Assembly (NCBI RefSeq): GCF_000005505.3
Contig: NC_016131.3
Coordinates: forward strand, 19,799,501-19,863,500
DNA from: Brachypodium distachyon
Lineage: Eukaryota > Streptophyta > Magnoliopsida > Poales > Poaceae
Reading direction: 5' to 3'
Length of the DNA stretch: 64,000 nucleotides
The position numbers and the translations under genes are program-made. The notes under the pieces were generated by a model, which had not been told where the DNA came from, searched no databases, and saw nothing but the letters and a program-made list of their open reading frames with translations. Shown piece by piece: positions 48,000 through 59,942 of the stretch; the first letter of the stretch is position 1; each line of letters opens with the position of its first letter.

Positions 48000-48313
48000 T
48001 GTTAAATTGTATAAGTGGATTACCTAACCCTTTCCATCAGATCGGTCTTTTGATTGTATTGCTAGCGCATGAAGCTTGACATGGTATTAGAGTCAAAGGT
48101 CTCAAGTTTAAGTTCTGACTTTCACAATTTATCTTAAAAATTGCTGTTATCCCCTCCGTCAATGTATTGGCCTCTTGAGTCATTATACCTCTAAGTTTAC
48201 ACGTGTTGACTTCTCTTCACCGTCACACGTGAGAATGAATGTTAAAGTGTATAAGTGGATTAGCTAACTATTTTCATCAGATCGGTCTTTTGGTTGCGTT
48301 GGAAGCTCGACCA
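48000..48313 (+). mobile_element. TRIM/SMART-like miniature LTR element (~314 bp)
   Basis: Two direct repeats of ~75-82 bp, 48000-48081 and 48240-48313, both begin TGTTAAA and end in CA. They share GTATAAGTGGATTA and CATCAGATCGGTCTTTTG. Directly after the left repeat is TGGTATTAGAGTC, a one-base variant of the Met-initiator-tRNA primer site TGGTATCAGAGC used by Copia-type elements. A purine-rich GTGAGAATGAA precedes the right repeat. The internal part (158 bp) encodes nothing. A target duplication was not recognised. Confidence 0.72.
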
Positions 48314-50078
48314 TCGCTCACGCCGCAATGATGTCTGCCGCAGGGAGGGGGAGAGCTACGTTTGCTGTCCCATTCCACCCTGTCCCTTTGTTTGCTTGTC
48401 GCTTCCCAACTCCGTTGCCCCACTGTCAACGCCACACACATCCCTGTCGTCTGTCGAGCCGCACGACGCGATTATTAGCAGCAGCTGGGTTATTTACGGC
48501 GAAGCACGCACGTGATGGCGTCGACTGGCTGGCTGTCGCCGTCGTTGATTATAGTTTAATCAATTAACTGAACCTGATTGCAGATAAATCGGATCGGCAG
48601 CCGTCGGGCCCCGAGACAGCTACAGCAGGCCTACAACGGCTAGTTAGACCATAGTAGTAGTACTACTAGAATATCAAATTGATTTTAAGTTTTCAACAGG
48701 GCAGGACGCGTTTAATAAGCACTACTACTAGTAGTAGCCGTTATCATCCCAAATGCTGGAAACGTTTCACTTCTCTTTGTTTTCTTCTTATTTTTGTCTG
48801 ACGGGAACCTGGACATGTACGGCCTATGCATGATAAATACCAATACCGGTAACAGTTTAAAGTCGTTCGGAGGTGGCGTGCCGGATAATACGATGCAACG
48901 AGTTTGGTCTGGGGTCTCTTTGGTGGTCATGCATGAGACGACATGCACCGATTGGAGGGAATTATACCGGAGAGATAAGCATATCTTTCTTCCGCTGGAA
49001 AGAAAGAAAGATGGGGCAGCTTTTATTTTAGATGAGATGGGACAATATTTTAGCACAAAAGCATCCATCCAAGGAGAGGAGTGGCCAGTGGGGAGCACAC
49101 TCCTTGGTGCTAGACGGCTCCTAGCTTTCTAGCTTAGCTCCCCATCACAGTTGCCAGAAATTCAAAAGGCGGAATCACAGGGCGCTAATCATTGTTGCCC
49201 TTTGCAGGGGTCTGGATTGGTTGTGCCCATCTTGCAGGCTGGGAACCCCTCAAGCCCGGAAGAAATTGTCGCGTCATAGCGGTTTTACGTACTTTCAAGT
49301 CGATCGTAGTATTAATCACCGGCCAATCGAGTCAGTAAATTCCACTAGCCCGATTTCTCGGTATCTCGTGGGTAAATGGGGCCGTCTTTACGCATCAATT
49401 CTGGTGCGATTTTGCTGAGCAGTTACTGGTTTACAGTATCGTTTAAACCCAGGGAAGACACAATTGTGTGTGTAGATAAAAATCCGGTGTCAAGGAGTTA
49501 CGATTCTCTCGTTTTAAACCCCGCGTAGATCACAGTAAACTCTAACTGATTTAACCTTTTGATTCGCAAAACGGTACTCAATATCTCGTAGTAACGCACC
49601 TCAAAAAAAATTTATCTTGTTGTAAATGAATTGATGCTTCTTCAGATGCTCACGCGATTTCTATCACGAGGCGGTACGATCTCCTCATCTAAAGGTCATA
49701 TTCATCCCGATCTGGATGAATGATACTCGTACTAGTAACCGCTCGCTGATTTAGTGAGTAGTAATTTCATAGTCCCTCTTATTTATATTATAGTGAGCAG
49801 TAATTTCCATTCCATATTATACTAGTAGTGATCTAGTGAGTACCGCAAATTTCTAAACATTAAAAAATAATTAATGGCATGAGGTGACTCCTTTTAAAAT
49901 AAATGACATCCTAATATGGAAAATCCCAAGTGTTACCATGATCAGATCAATTATCTGTGAAGTTAAGTTCCTTGGCCGAAATTTTTGTATTCATATTTCA
50001 ACTTTATACCATGACATAGTTGCGATAATGGTAATTTTAAGCTGATCGAGATGAGTTACTGAACTTCACATATTCTTT
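48314..50078. other. Intergenic DNA, nothing recognised
   Basis: AT-rich to mixed sequence. The open frames at 48.7-49.1 kb on both strands lack recognisable motifs. Confidence 0.6.
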
Positions 50079-50443
50079 GATGTAAAAGAAGGTAGAGCCG
50101 AAGACGCGTCATCTATTCGGCTCCATAATGACGCGTGACGTACATGACATGTGCATCGACGGAAACAGAGACAAACCAAAATAGACATGTATTCGTTCAT
50201 GTCGATGTAAAAGAAGGTAGAGTCGAAGACGTGTCATTTATTTGGTTCCACAATGATGCGTAACATAAATGATATGTGCATCGACGGAAGCAAATGCGAG
50301 CCAAAATAGACGCGTATGTCGATGTAAAAGAAGGTAGAGCTGAAGACGCGTCATTTATTTAGCTTCACAATGATGCGTAACATACATGACGCGTGCATCG
50401 ACGGAAGCAGAAACGAGCCAAAATAGAAGCATATTCGATCATG
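50079..50443. repeat. Tandem triplication (125, 117 and ~123 bp) with internal ACGCGTCAT/ATGACGCGT palindrome
   Basis: GATGTAAAAGAAGGTAGAG starts at 50079, 50204 and 50321. Each unit carries GAAGAC[G]CGTCAT..., then ATGA[C/T]GCGT..., then GCATCGACGGAA. In copy 1 the ACGCGTCAT/ATGACGCGT arms are perfect and could form a hairpin. In copies 2 and 3 most differences are CG to TG or CA. It lies ~1.1 kb upstream of the receptor gene's ATG. Confidence 0.92.
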
Positions 50444-51516
50444 TGAACCCAAGATACGAAAACCAAATATACAATTTCATACATATCGTGGACATATCAA
50501 AAGGGGATTGCTATTTAAAAAAATTCCATGTTACAAAAGACATTGTAAAAGGAGCACCGGGTGCCATGCCATGCCCAGAGATGAGATTCAACTCAACCAC
50601 AGCCCTAGCTTTTTCTCTCTTTTGTTATATCTCGCAGTATTGTTTTCAAAAGAAGAAAGAAAAAGAAGGAGCCGCCGCTCGCCCCCATTGCTGGCTACTG
50701 GCGGCAGCGTATAAATTTAGACCAAGGTGCTCCGGTGGATGCTTGTCCTTTTGCTCATCCTTTCCATCCCCTGCTGCTGCTGCTCGCCCATACGCTTCCG
50801 CTAATCCCCTTTCTCCTGATGGATTTTCAGTAGTAGATCTATCTACATCGAGCCATCCTTTCTCCCGTGGCCATCCTCATCCGCTCCTCTCTTCTCCACC
50901 GAGCAAATCCTTAGCGGCCAAGGCTTTCCGAGGTCGGCAGAAGTTTTAAAACGCTCTCCGAGAGAGTCCGCCTAGTCCCCGAGGAGAAAAGGGAGAGCAC
51001 TACGACTCGCTGCTGGTAAGCTTTCGGTGGCGAGCGGCTCCATAAAGCGGCGGCGGGCAAAGACAGGGCCCGTGGGTTTCGCTGCCGTAGAGACGAGAAT
51101 CTGCACTGCTGGTAGGTATCCGACGCATCTTCTCTTCCTGCTTTCTCGCTCCCGGATTTCCTTTCGCTTCTGTACTCTGTTGTTACTTATGGGGGGAAAG
51201 AGTTTCTGGGTGCAAAAAGAGTTTCTGGTGTGCGGATTTCTTCCCAGAAGTTTTTCACTCGTGAACGGCGAAACAGGTGTGGTGGGTTTCTTGCCGAATT
51301 ACGGCCTGTTTTCAGTTTCAAGATTCATCCCCCTCATCTGCATTGCGTGACTTCTCCTTTTGTTGCTTTACCTTTGTTTCCCCTCCTTTAGACCCCAGGC
51401 TGTAATACTCAGATTTACATTGCTCATCAGAGATTACAGCGAAGTTGATGATTTATTTCTTCGTTTTGCGTGAATTTGTCATCAGGTCAGGTGATGCCCG
51501 CATCTGAGGATTGTTC
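50444..51516 (+). promoter_or_regulatory. Promoter and 5'-UTR region of the STRUBBELIG-family gene
   Basis: A CT-rich, GC-richer leader starts near 50.65 kb. A probable 5'-UTR intron begins at 51112 (GGTAGGTATC) or at the GTAAGC near 51016. It ends at the CATCAG just before 51486. The transcription start cannot be fixed. Confidence 0.45.
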
Positions 51517-54500
51517 ATGGATGTGCGTGTGGTGATGAGAAAGTCCGTACGCTCCATGCCCGTGACGTCGCTACCACTAATTGCTCATGCCGCCGTTTTG
51601 CTGCTGCTGTCGGCGCTGCCGCTCTCGCAGACCTTAACTTATGACCAAGACGGTATGTGCTATCCGTCTTCATAGTTGGTAAAATCATTGAGTTGAGGGA
51701 TTCCAGATTATTTTCTATGTTTGCTGACCGTACTGTCTTGTACTGCCCCGTTTGCTTATCATGGGGGAATAATGCAAATATTATTCTTGTGTTTCTTATG
51801 TTGTGTTTTTAATTGTTTAATAGTGTTTGCGATAAATGGATTGTATACTGCACTTGGATCACCTGCTCTGCCTGGATGGGTTGCAAATGGTGGAGACCCC
51901 TGCACTGAGAACTGGCAGGGTGTTACCTGCGTGATGACTAATATTACCAACATGTATGATTTGTGGTTATGCATTGTTTCTGAATTTTCAACCTCTTTAT
52001 TTGGTTATCTGAACAATGTGTCCTCGTTCTCCGCAGAAAGCTCACCGGTATAAGTTTGGCTGGACAGCTGGGTAACACATTGGCGAATTTCACATCGCTA
52101 ATCTCCTTGTAAGTTGATTCTGTGGAGTTTGGGCTGGCACCCTATTTGATCTTAAATTGACATTATGTTACTGACTCAGTACCTACCACTTATTGGCTTA
52201 TGCAGAGACCTTAGCAACAATAATATTGCTGGAACCATACCGGATAATCTACCTGTCACAGTGCAGCAACTGTATGTCCATTCGAGCATTCTTTTACTCT
52301 TTGTTCCACTTGTTATACCCATTTCTTTTTACTAAGCCTTCTCTTGTCAATCACAGTTTCCTATCAGGAAACAAACTAAGTGGTAGCATTCCTAGTACAT
52401 TGTCAACGCTTACACTTTTGACAGCCATGTAAGTATACTATTGCCAATACATGTTACATGGTCCCATTCTCAGTTAGAACTTCCCCAGTTAGTTTCTCAG
52501 ACTCTCCCTCCTTGTGTTCTTGCTTTGCAGGTCCCTGAACAGCAATCAGTTGGCTGGAGATATACCAGACGTATTTTCATCACACACTGGACTTGCAAAT
52601 TTGTAAGAGCATGTTGACTCTGATTATGGTTTACTCTTCCCTCCCCCAATTCCAAAATACAGGGCGTGCACGTTTTCCAAGATTTAACTTTGACCAATGG
52701 TTTGTCTCACTGTACTTTGATTAGTTCATACAAAGTTAGTACAATGGAAAGTTCTTTTGAATACAAATCCAACGGTATCAATTTTGTGTCATGCAATGCA
52801 TGTATAGGTGGACTAATCATTGTTCAAAATTTTGGAAACATGCACGCCCTATATTTTGGAACGGAGCGAATACATGCTAACATTATTTCTTTATCTGAAG
52901 TTTCATAAAAATGATAATTTCCAATCAACCTTGTTTATTAGAGATTTTTCTGCCAACAACTTGACTGGCCCGTTACCGCCTTCAATGGGAAACTTAACAG
53001 CATTGACTAGCCTGTGAGTATCAACTAACGATGCCTATTGCATTGCTTCCTTGAATAAAATGCACTAGTGTCAACTAAATAGAAATTGTACTACTGATGC
53101 AGGCATATTCAGAACAATCAAATATCTGGGACCCTTAACGTGTTGCAAGACCTCCCTCTCCAAGATTTGTATGACCAGACCACCTTTCTTTTCTCTCGAA
53201 AAGATCAAAATAGAAGATAGTTTTTCTTTCATTATTTTCTAGATTACTTCCTTTCTCTGTGCTGACTGTTTTGCATTCAACAGGAATATAGAAAATAATC
53301 TTTTCTCCGGCCCTGTGCCTCCAAAGTTACTCAGTATTCCAAGCTTTCAGTAAGGAACTCCTCCTTTATTGAGTTATTATCAATTTCAGTCATGTGTCTG
53401 CCTCTAATTGGAGCATTGGCATTGCAAACGTGTTTGATGACAAGATCTTCTTTCTTTTACCTGTACTAGGAATTTAACAATTTTGTAAGTAACTTGTGTT
53501 TATGTTGATATTAATATTAATATGTTGTACCACACAGGAAGGATGGGAACCCATTCAATACTAGCATAGCTCCATCTCCATCTCCACTGCCTGGTGCACC
53601 AGGACCATTACCATCACTACCACCTTCAACAGGACATGTCCCCTCAAAAGAACCTACAAAGTCTTCTGGTGTGCCAAATGGAAATTCTCCAACATCAGGG
53701 GCAAACACTGTTCGGACAGCCAAATTTGTTGGATACATTCTTGTTGGGGTGGTATCAGCAGTAATTATTGTGTTAATGGTAATGTTTTGTTCGTCCAAGT
53801 ACAAAGAAAGGAAGTCAAAGAACAATGTATATACAAAAAGCCAGATAGGAAGGGAGCCTCAAAGGCTTGGAGAGCCTAAAATCAAGGAAGTGTCAGATAT
53901 AAAGGAACATTTGGTAAAACCTGCGAACACTGTTGGGAAAGGTCCTAATTTTTTTCTCTTCGTATATAAATTCCTTTTAATGTCGTAGTATCTTTTCCCC
54001 TATGAATTTGACATGTGAAGTTTTTGGCAACAGCTTCAAATACGGTTTCTAATTCAAAGGAGGAGCTGAAAGTCAATGCATCAAAGAAAGGTAAATTTTA
54101 GGTTTTTAGAATTGAAGTAAATAACTTTATGTACTTTAATTTACCGCCCTGCAAATTTGGATGTATAAAAAATTAAAACAACCACTGGCATGGATGGTAG
54201 TTCGCCAATCCTCGTGTATATAAAAAAAGTTAAAACAACCATCGGCATGGCTGAATGGTAGTTCGCTGATCTTCATGTTTTGATTGACTCTTGACATTTG
54301 AAAGTTGTATGTAACAGCTCCTAATGTTGTTTATGATGCAAAGGAAGCCACATCACCGTTGAGAGGTGAAAAACTTAACTGGATAAAATCCTGAACATTA
54401 TTTTACCGCATTACAACTTTGAGTATGGAAGTTAACCAAAGTGCTGACATCGCAGCTGCTCCCGGGGTGATCACGAAAAAACAAAAGGAGCATGTGATTG

Positions 54501-57105
54501 ATATGGAAAAAACTGACAATTTTGTGGAAGAACCAGTGCATTTTCTGCAGCCTGTTGCACCACATACCGAAAAAGCCATTATCAGTGCCAGCGTTCGTAC
54601 TAAAAAAGGCAGAGTACCTTCGCTCGGGAAGATAGATCTAAAAACTAATGTTAAGTCCTTTTCTGTTGCATCCCTTCAACAATATACCAACAGTTTTAGT
54701 GAAGATAATTTAATAAGAGATAGCAGGTTTGGTAAAGTATATCAGGCGGAACTTCCTGATGGAGAGGTATAAACTGTTTATAAAAAATATTCAGATATTT
54801 ACTTTAGTAAGATATCATTGGTGATGCATTTCTTCCTTATAAACTTACAAAAATGACTTGGCTTACAGATTTTAGAAGTTCTGAAGATCGACGTTGATAA
54901 CTCAAGAGTACCGGTAGATGTCTTCCTAGAGCTAGTTGTGAACATTTCAGAACTGAGTCATCCTAATATACTTGGGCTTGTGGGATACTGTGCGGAGTTT
55001 GAGCAGCGGCTACTTGTCTACGAGCACTGTAGTAAGATGACTCTACATGATGAACTCCATTATGTAGATGAACCCAGTAACGCGTTGTCATGGAATGCCC
55101 GACTCCAAGTTGCTGTGGAGGCAGCAAAGGCATTACAGTAAGCAGTAATAGTTTCTCTATATTTTCTTAGTATGAAGCATGTGCAGTTGTTAAGTTTTTT
55201 GTATATCTTGGATTTGCAGATACCTTCATGATGGCTGTCAACGACCAATTGGACATCAAAATTTTGAACCGTCTGTTATTCTTCTCAATAGCACCTTGGC
55301 AGTTCAAATTTCCGAGTGTGGCCTTGCATTGCTGTCTCAGGTAAAAAAAGCATGAAAATGTTTGAGCATTACATTTTATAGAGCTCTTACGATGTTAGCA
55401 ACTTTACATGCTGCAATCGCTGCTATACAGTAGATTTGTCTCTCTAAAAATTGCAACTGTCAAAATTCTTTGGGATATTTATCATGGCTTGGATGTCATA
55501 AATGCAGCGTTCTAGAATTATACCTCTTCTGCTATCTTGGTTATCTGTGAAATGCAAACGCAATACATGTATGTTGAGCTGTCGACTAAATTAGGCTGTA
55601 TAGGCATCTAAAAATTGTATTTATATACTAAATATAAAATGGGTAGGCATAAACCTAGCTATGCATGTGTAAATCATTCTGATGCATCCATGATTTCGGT
55701 GCCTGTGAAATATTATGCTTGCCTTTTTTTTTTACTTTATCTTGTTGCCATTTTTCTCTGCACATTTTGTATTTTGCTTTTACCTTTCCTGTTTGCAGTA
55801 GAGATGCCAAAGGTTCCAGTCAGCATGCATCCTTGCAAAATCCTTTGCAGATTAAGTCAGAATTTAGCAAGCCTAGTCTTAGGCTCGTAAGTTGATTATT
55901 TCTATCATTGCAAGACTTGAAACATTTTCTAGAAAAAAAAAGCCAGAATTATCCAAAGTATTCTTGAAGGTGATGAAGGACCTTAAAGAATCACTGGCAA
56001 AGATAACTTTCCAGTACTTGAATAAAACGGAGTAATTAAAAAGATATAACAGTTTAGATATTTGGATGTAAGCTTTTTATTTCATGAACATGCCTGGGAG
56101 CGCATCATTTTCATTAAGAAAGCATGAATGACCAGATATACAATATGAGCATGGCACCTGCAATGGGCAATGCCATGAAAAGAAAAACACAACCATCCTC
56201 ACCAAGCAACCTATGATGGAGCACAGCATGGGAAACAAAAGATCTGAGGCCTGAAGCGCCACGAGAGCTCTCTGGCAGCCCTCTTAAGTTGAGCTATGTC
56301 TGTAATCTGTAGAACATCTTTTGCCATTATATCATAATGCGCTCTGGAATTATTAAAAGAAAAAACGATCTTCTCTACGAACTCTCGGGATGCAATATCG
56401 TTAAATTGCCAAACATTTTCATCATGTAGAAACGACTGAGACCAACTAGTTTACGATTGATACAAAAGAGAACCTTGAATGCTGCTATTTACTCATGCAT
56501 AAATGTTATATTCTTTTGGATGTCAGTTGCCGGGCAGTCTTCGTGCCTTATTCCATTACGAAGCCCCCGAAGTTCATGAATCCAGATCTTTTAGTGACCG
56601 GAGTGACGTCTACAGCTTTGGTGTCGTTATGTTGGAACTTCTTACAGGACGTAAACCTTTCGACAGGTAAACAATGCCCGTGGCGGTTTCTTTTATCACT
56701 CATCTGCCATGATTATTTGCTTGCAAAGTTATTTTTTCATCTGCTGAATTAGATCGTTTTTCTTTTGGAAATGAAATTGCAGTTCCCGTCCACGTGCTGA
56801 GCAACATTTGGTGCGATGGGCCACTCCTCAGCTTTATGATATTGATGCCATATCAAAGATGGTAGATCCTTGTATTCGAGGGCAATGTTCTGACAAAGCT
56901 TTGTCACGGTTTGCTGATGTTATTAGCCGCTGTATTCAGGTAATATGCTTATGTCATCTGAGATGAAACATCATTACGCAAGATGGAACGTCCGACTGAC
57001 CTAAAATTTCTTATGCAGCATGAGCCCGAATTCAGGCCACCAATGTCTGAAGTTGTCCAAGACCTAACTCGTATGATCAGTGACGCAACAAAGGCTTCCA
57101 TGTAG
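51517..57105 (+). CDS. STRUBBELIG-RECEPTOR FAMILY (SRF) LRR receptor pseudokinase, 18 exons
   Basis: The exons sum to 2370 nt, 789 residues, close to the family length of ~770, with all junctions in frame. Order: signal peptide ([12 protein letters not shown]), SUB/LRRNT domain ([27 protein letters not shown]), about seven LRRs mostly one per 66-72 nt exon ([27 protein letters not shown]), a Pro/Ser-rich stalk, a TM helix ([21 protein letters not shown], ~314-336), a long juxtamembrane region and a kinase-like domain (~510-780). The kinase lacks normal catalytic motifs. The Gly loop reads [12 protein letters not shown] is [13 protein letters not shown] and DFG is replaced by SECG. The VAIK-type Lys (VLKID) and APE remain. 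Atypical kinases are established for Arabidopsis STRUBBELIG, a plasma-membrane receptor for tissue patterning. Key exons: 51517-51652, 51824-51953, 53538-53941, 54432-54766, 54869-55137, 55220-55340, 56527-56666, 56783-56939 and 57019-57105. Confidence 0.93.
52634..52870. mobile_element. Stowaway-type MITE with ~45-bp arms in an SRF intron
   Basis: TTCCAAAATACAGGGCGTGC on the left faces GCACGCCCTATATTTTGGAA on the right. Arms extend to TTTGACCAATG against CATTGTTCAAA, with terminal CTCTTCCCTCC and GGAACGGAG. TA lies on both sides (52632-52633 and 52871-52872). Confidence 0.85.
54163..54278. repeat. ~55-bp tandem duplication in SRF intron 12
   Basis: GTATA(TA)AAAAA..TTAAAACAACCA..GGCATGG..ATGGTAGTTCGC occurs twice, starting at about 54163 and 54216, between two similar small exons. 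Confidence 0.8.
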
Positions 57106-58168
57106 GAACTTCCTGAAACAGGGAAGAACGTGGCAGCCTGTTGCTGAGAATTCAAGATGCCATCAGGAGCTTCTTGCCAGATTTAGTGCTCAAATCATTT
57201 TTGCTTGCTTGCAAAGATGGCTTTGGTCAGTGACGCAGTAGTAGGGTAGGACGGTTCAGTCGTTCAGACGGTGAACTCGTCGATGTTGATGTGCAGATGC
57301 CTGCATTTCATTTTTCTCTAGAACTTGTTTGTCCTGGATAGGTCATTAGCCAATAATGTGTGCCTGCTCGATTTATTCTTGTGAAACTTGTGTCTATCTC
57401 ATTGCTATTGTTATATTCTTTATAGTCGACTGTCATCATTTTTAATGCCTACTCCAGTTTCAGTGGCTCTTTAGCGTATCGAATTGTTTTGCATTGAAAA
57501 TCTTGTACTCCGTATAATATTCATTAAAATTGTGTACTGTAGGAGATTTCTTTAAAGGAGCGATATGTACTGTAGGAGATTTCTTTGAAGGAGCGAGATA
57601 GGAGGTTGATTTGCGAGGGAGACAAAAATGGAGAACAAAAGAAGAAAAAGGAAAAGATGATATCCAAGCCCATTCAAAGTTGACGTCACTTAGTTTTTAA
57701 AGGTGTCCGCGACTTATTTTATGAATTTAAAGAATCACTTCCTCCGTCTAACAATAGGAGGACATATTAGGATTCGGTTGATCAAATCTTTCATAACGAT
57801 TGTTGGACGGAGGTAGCAGCGAAGACTATTAGCACAGCTTAAGGTGGGAGCGATGTTTTATCAAAACTAGTGCTGAGTGTGGCCCTTGAGCAGTCGGTAG
57901 CTAAGAATATTTTTCTGTAGCAACTCAAGTAGAAGCCCCGAGTTTCTAGCGATTGTTGACCTTGTTGGTCCCACACCATTTTCTGGCACCACGTGTCCTC
58001 CTGCCTTGTGGAGAGATGGTGTGGGAGTCGACCGTGGTGTCTGCTTCCTTCTCGCTGCCTGAAAATTGACAAGATTAGCCTCAAACCAAAGAAATTTGAA
58101 AAGCGAAGCTCATTAACAAATCTAACACTTTCGCGCCCTGTCCTCTGAAGCTCAACGCCATTTTCTTA
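57106..58168. other. 3' flank of the SRF gene; short repeats
   Basis: The first few hundred bases are probable 3'-UTR. A 34-bp duplication (GTACTGTAGGAGATTTCTTT) lies at 57534-57601. A Stowaway-like inverted pair, CTTCCTCCGTCTAACAATAG and ATTGTTGGACGGAGGTAG, spans 57738-57816 without clear TA duplications. Nothing else was recognised. Confidence 0.6.
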
Positions 58169-58497
58169 GGGCTTGTATGATGGGGTTACATCAGCTTTTT
58201 TTAGCAATGCCACGTAAGATAATTGCTCATGTGGAAAGAGAGAAATGAAAAAAGTCATTAGCGTTCTCTTAACTAAGAGATGATCTCGTCACAAGAAGAA
58301 TAAGCCAAAAAAAATGAATTTTCCATTGTACTAGATTTCACCTTTTCTTAACATTTATTTATTTAATTTTAATCATCTAACCATTAATTATAAGATAAGG
58401 CAATAAGAAATGGCCTATTGTACAATATGTTTTTGTCTTTTGTAAATGACGTGGGACACACAAGAAAAGACTGCCTTGTAAACTATTGTACATGCTC
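58169..58497. mobile_element. Tourist/PIF-like MITE (329 bp), TTA target duplication
   Basis: The left end GGGCTTGTATGATGGGGTTA and the reverse complement of the right end, GAGCATGTACAATAGTTTAC, are similar. TTA lies on both sides (58166-58168 and 58498-58500). Confidence 0.7.
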
Positions 58498-59134
58498 TTA
58501 GGCGCTATGCCCCTGCCAGCGTGGGCCCCAAAGGCCAGGTTGGGCCCACCCACGCACGCTTAGCGCCTTGAGACCGGGCGCTTAGAGCTTGGGCGTTATG
58601 TCCCTCCCCAATTGATTTTCAATCTAACTTTGTACTTACATGTGTTGTCCTTTTTTACAATTTATTTGAAAGGCCAATCGAAGTTTGAATTGGATGAAAT
58701 TTTTGCGGTAAGTTTAAAATGGTGTTATACACATACAATAAAAATTTCAATTAATTTGGAGCAAGTTTAAAAATCTTGATTTTATGTTAATTCGAAAATG
58801 GTTTAATTCAAAAAGATACTAAATTAAATCCGATTAACTTAATTTTGTTTAGGCCCATCTTTGCATATATGTGAGCTTGCACAAAAAAATTCTGGCCAAC
58901 AAGACAAGGTTGAAAAGGATTTTTGTTTCATACAGGTGTTGCGGTTTACGACGATCGCGGAAATTTTAAATCGATGCAACAAACAATATTTGTATATATG
59001 TTCAGGAACACGCACTTTTGCTATGCACATGAAACCTGACTCAATGATGACTCAACTATATGAGACATGAATTGTTTGTTGCATCGACTTTCTCGATCGT
59101 CGACAAACGCAAAAAAAGTAAGTACTCCTATGTA
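58498..59134. other. Intergenic DNA, nothing recognised
   Basis: It includes a short repeated motif GGCGCT/AGCGCC at 58502-58595. No gene was recognised. Confidence 0.55.
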
Positions 59135-59371
59135 CTCCCTCCATTTCACAAAGAATGGCACGCACGCATTTCAAAATTTTGCTTTAACCAATAATTAGAC
59201 TAATAATTTGAGACTTATGTGTTACAAAAATTATATCATTGGATTCGTATTTCCAAAAACTTTCCAACGATATAAAATTTGTAACATATAATCTACATAC
59301 AATTGGTCTAATCGTTGGTCAAAGTTCGATCTCGAAAAACGTGGGTACCATTCTTTGTGAAATGGAGGGAG
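59135..59371. mobile_element. Stowaway MITE (237 bp)
   Basis: CTCCCTCCATTTCACAAAGA faces TCTTTGTGAAATGGAGGGAG, with TA at 59133-59134 and 59372-59373. Long internal arms are also complementary (TTTTGCTTTAACCAAT against ATCGTTGGTCAAAGTT). Confidence 0.93.
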
Positions 59372-59942
59372 TAAAATATCAGATACGCAAATCGTGCTCC
59401 AAAATTTAAGTTCACGCTCAGTCAACCAGCTATGTCCAAATGTAAAACTGCAGCATATCTCCCACTTAAGAAGCTTCGATGTTCTTTTCTTCTCTTCTGA
59501 TCATCCGAGAAACAAGCAGATTCTCTGCTAAATCCCCTGCTACTCCCCGCACCATGTGTATCGGTTCGCGCGAAGCCAGTAAAAAGGCGTTGCGTGACAG
59601 AGGACTGGGCCCCTTCACCACCGCACGTTCGCTCTGCGTCCTAGATTAGGACGAGCCCAGAATAGAATCTAAAATCCAATACTCAACGCCCCCCAAAAAA
59701 AAGAAAGACAGGAAAAGGAAACGCAATCGCCCAAACCAGAAACCGCCAAAAGGCCAAAGCCCAGGAGACCGCGACCAGCAGGACGACCCGACCAGCGCCC
59801 CTCTCTCCCTCCGCTTCTCCTACCTGGCCCTATCGTCTCCGCGATCGCACGCCCGGACCCCAAACCCGGACGAGACCCAAAAAGGGCAAGCAGAGAATTT
59901 TCTGCCCGAACGAGCGAGCGAGCGAGCGAGAGCGTCCGTTCG
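59372..59942 (+). promoter_or_regulatory. Promoter and 5'-UTR region of the bromodomain gene
   Basis: GC content rises from about 59.6 kb. A (GAGC)n run (59911-59931) lies a dozen bases upstream of the ATG at 59943. No TATA box could be assigned. Confidence 0.45.

Noticed and set aside
50079..50443. CRISPR-like array
   Set aside because: The three units are contiguous, ~120 bp long and lack spacer/repeat alternation. The genome is plant nuclear.
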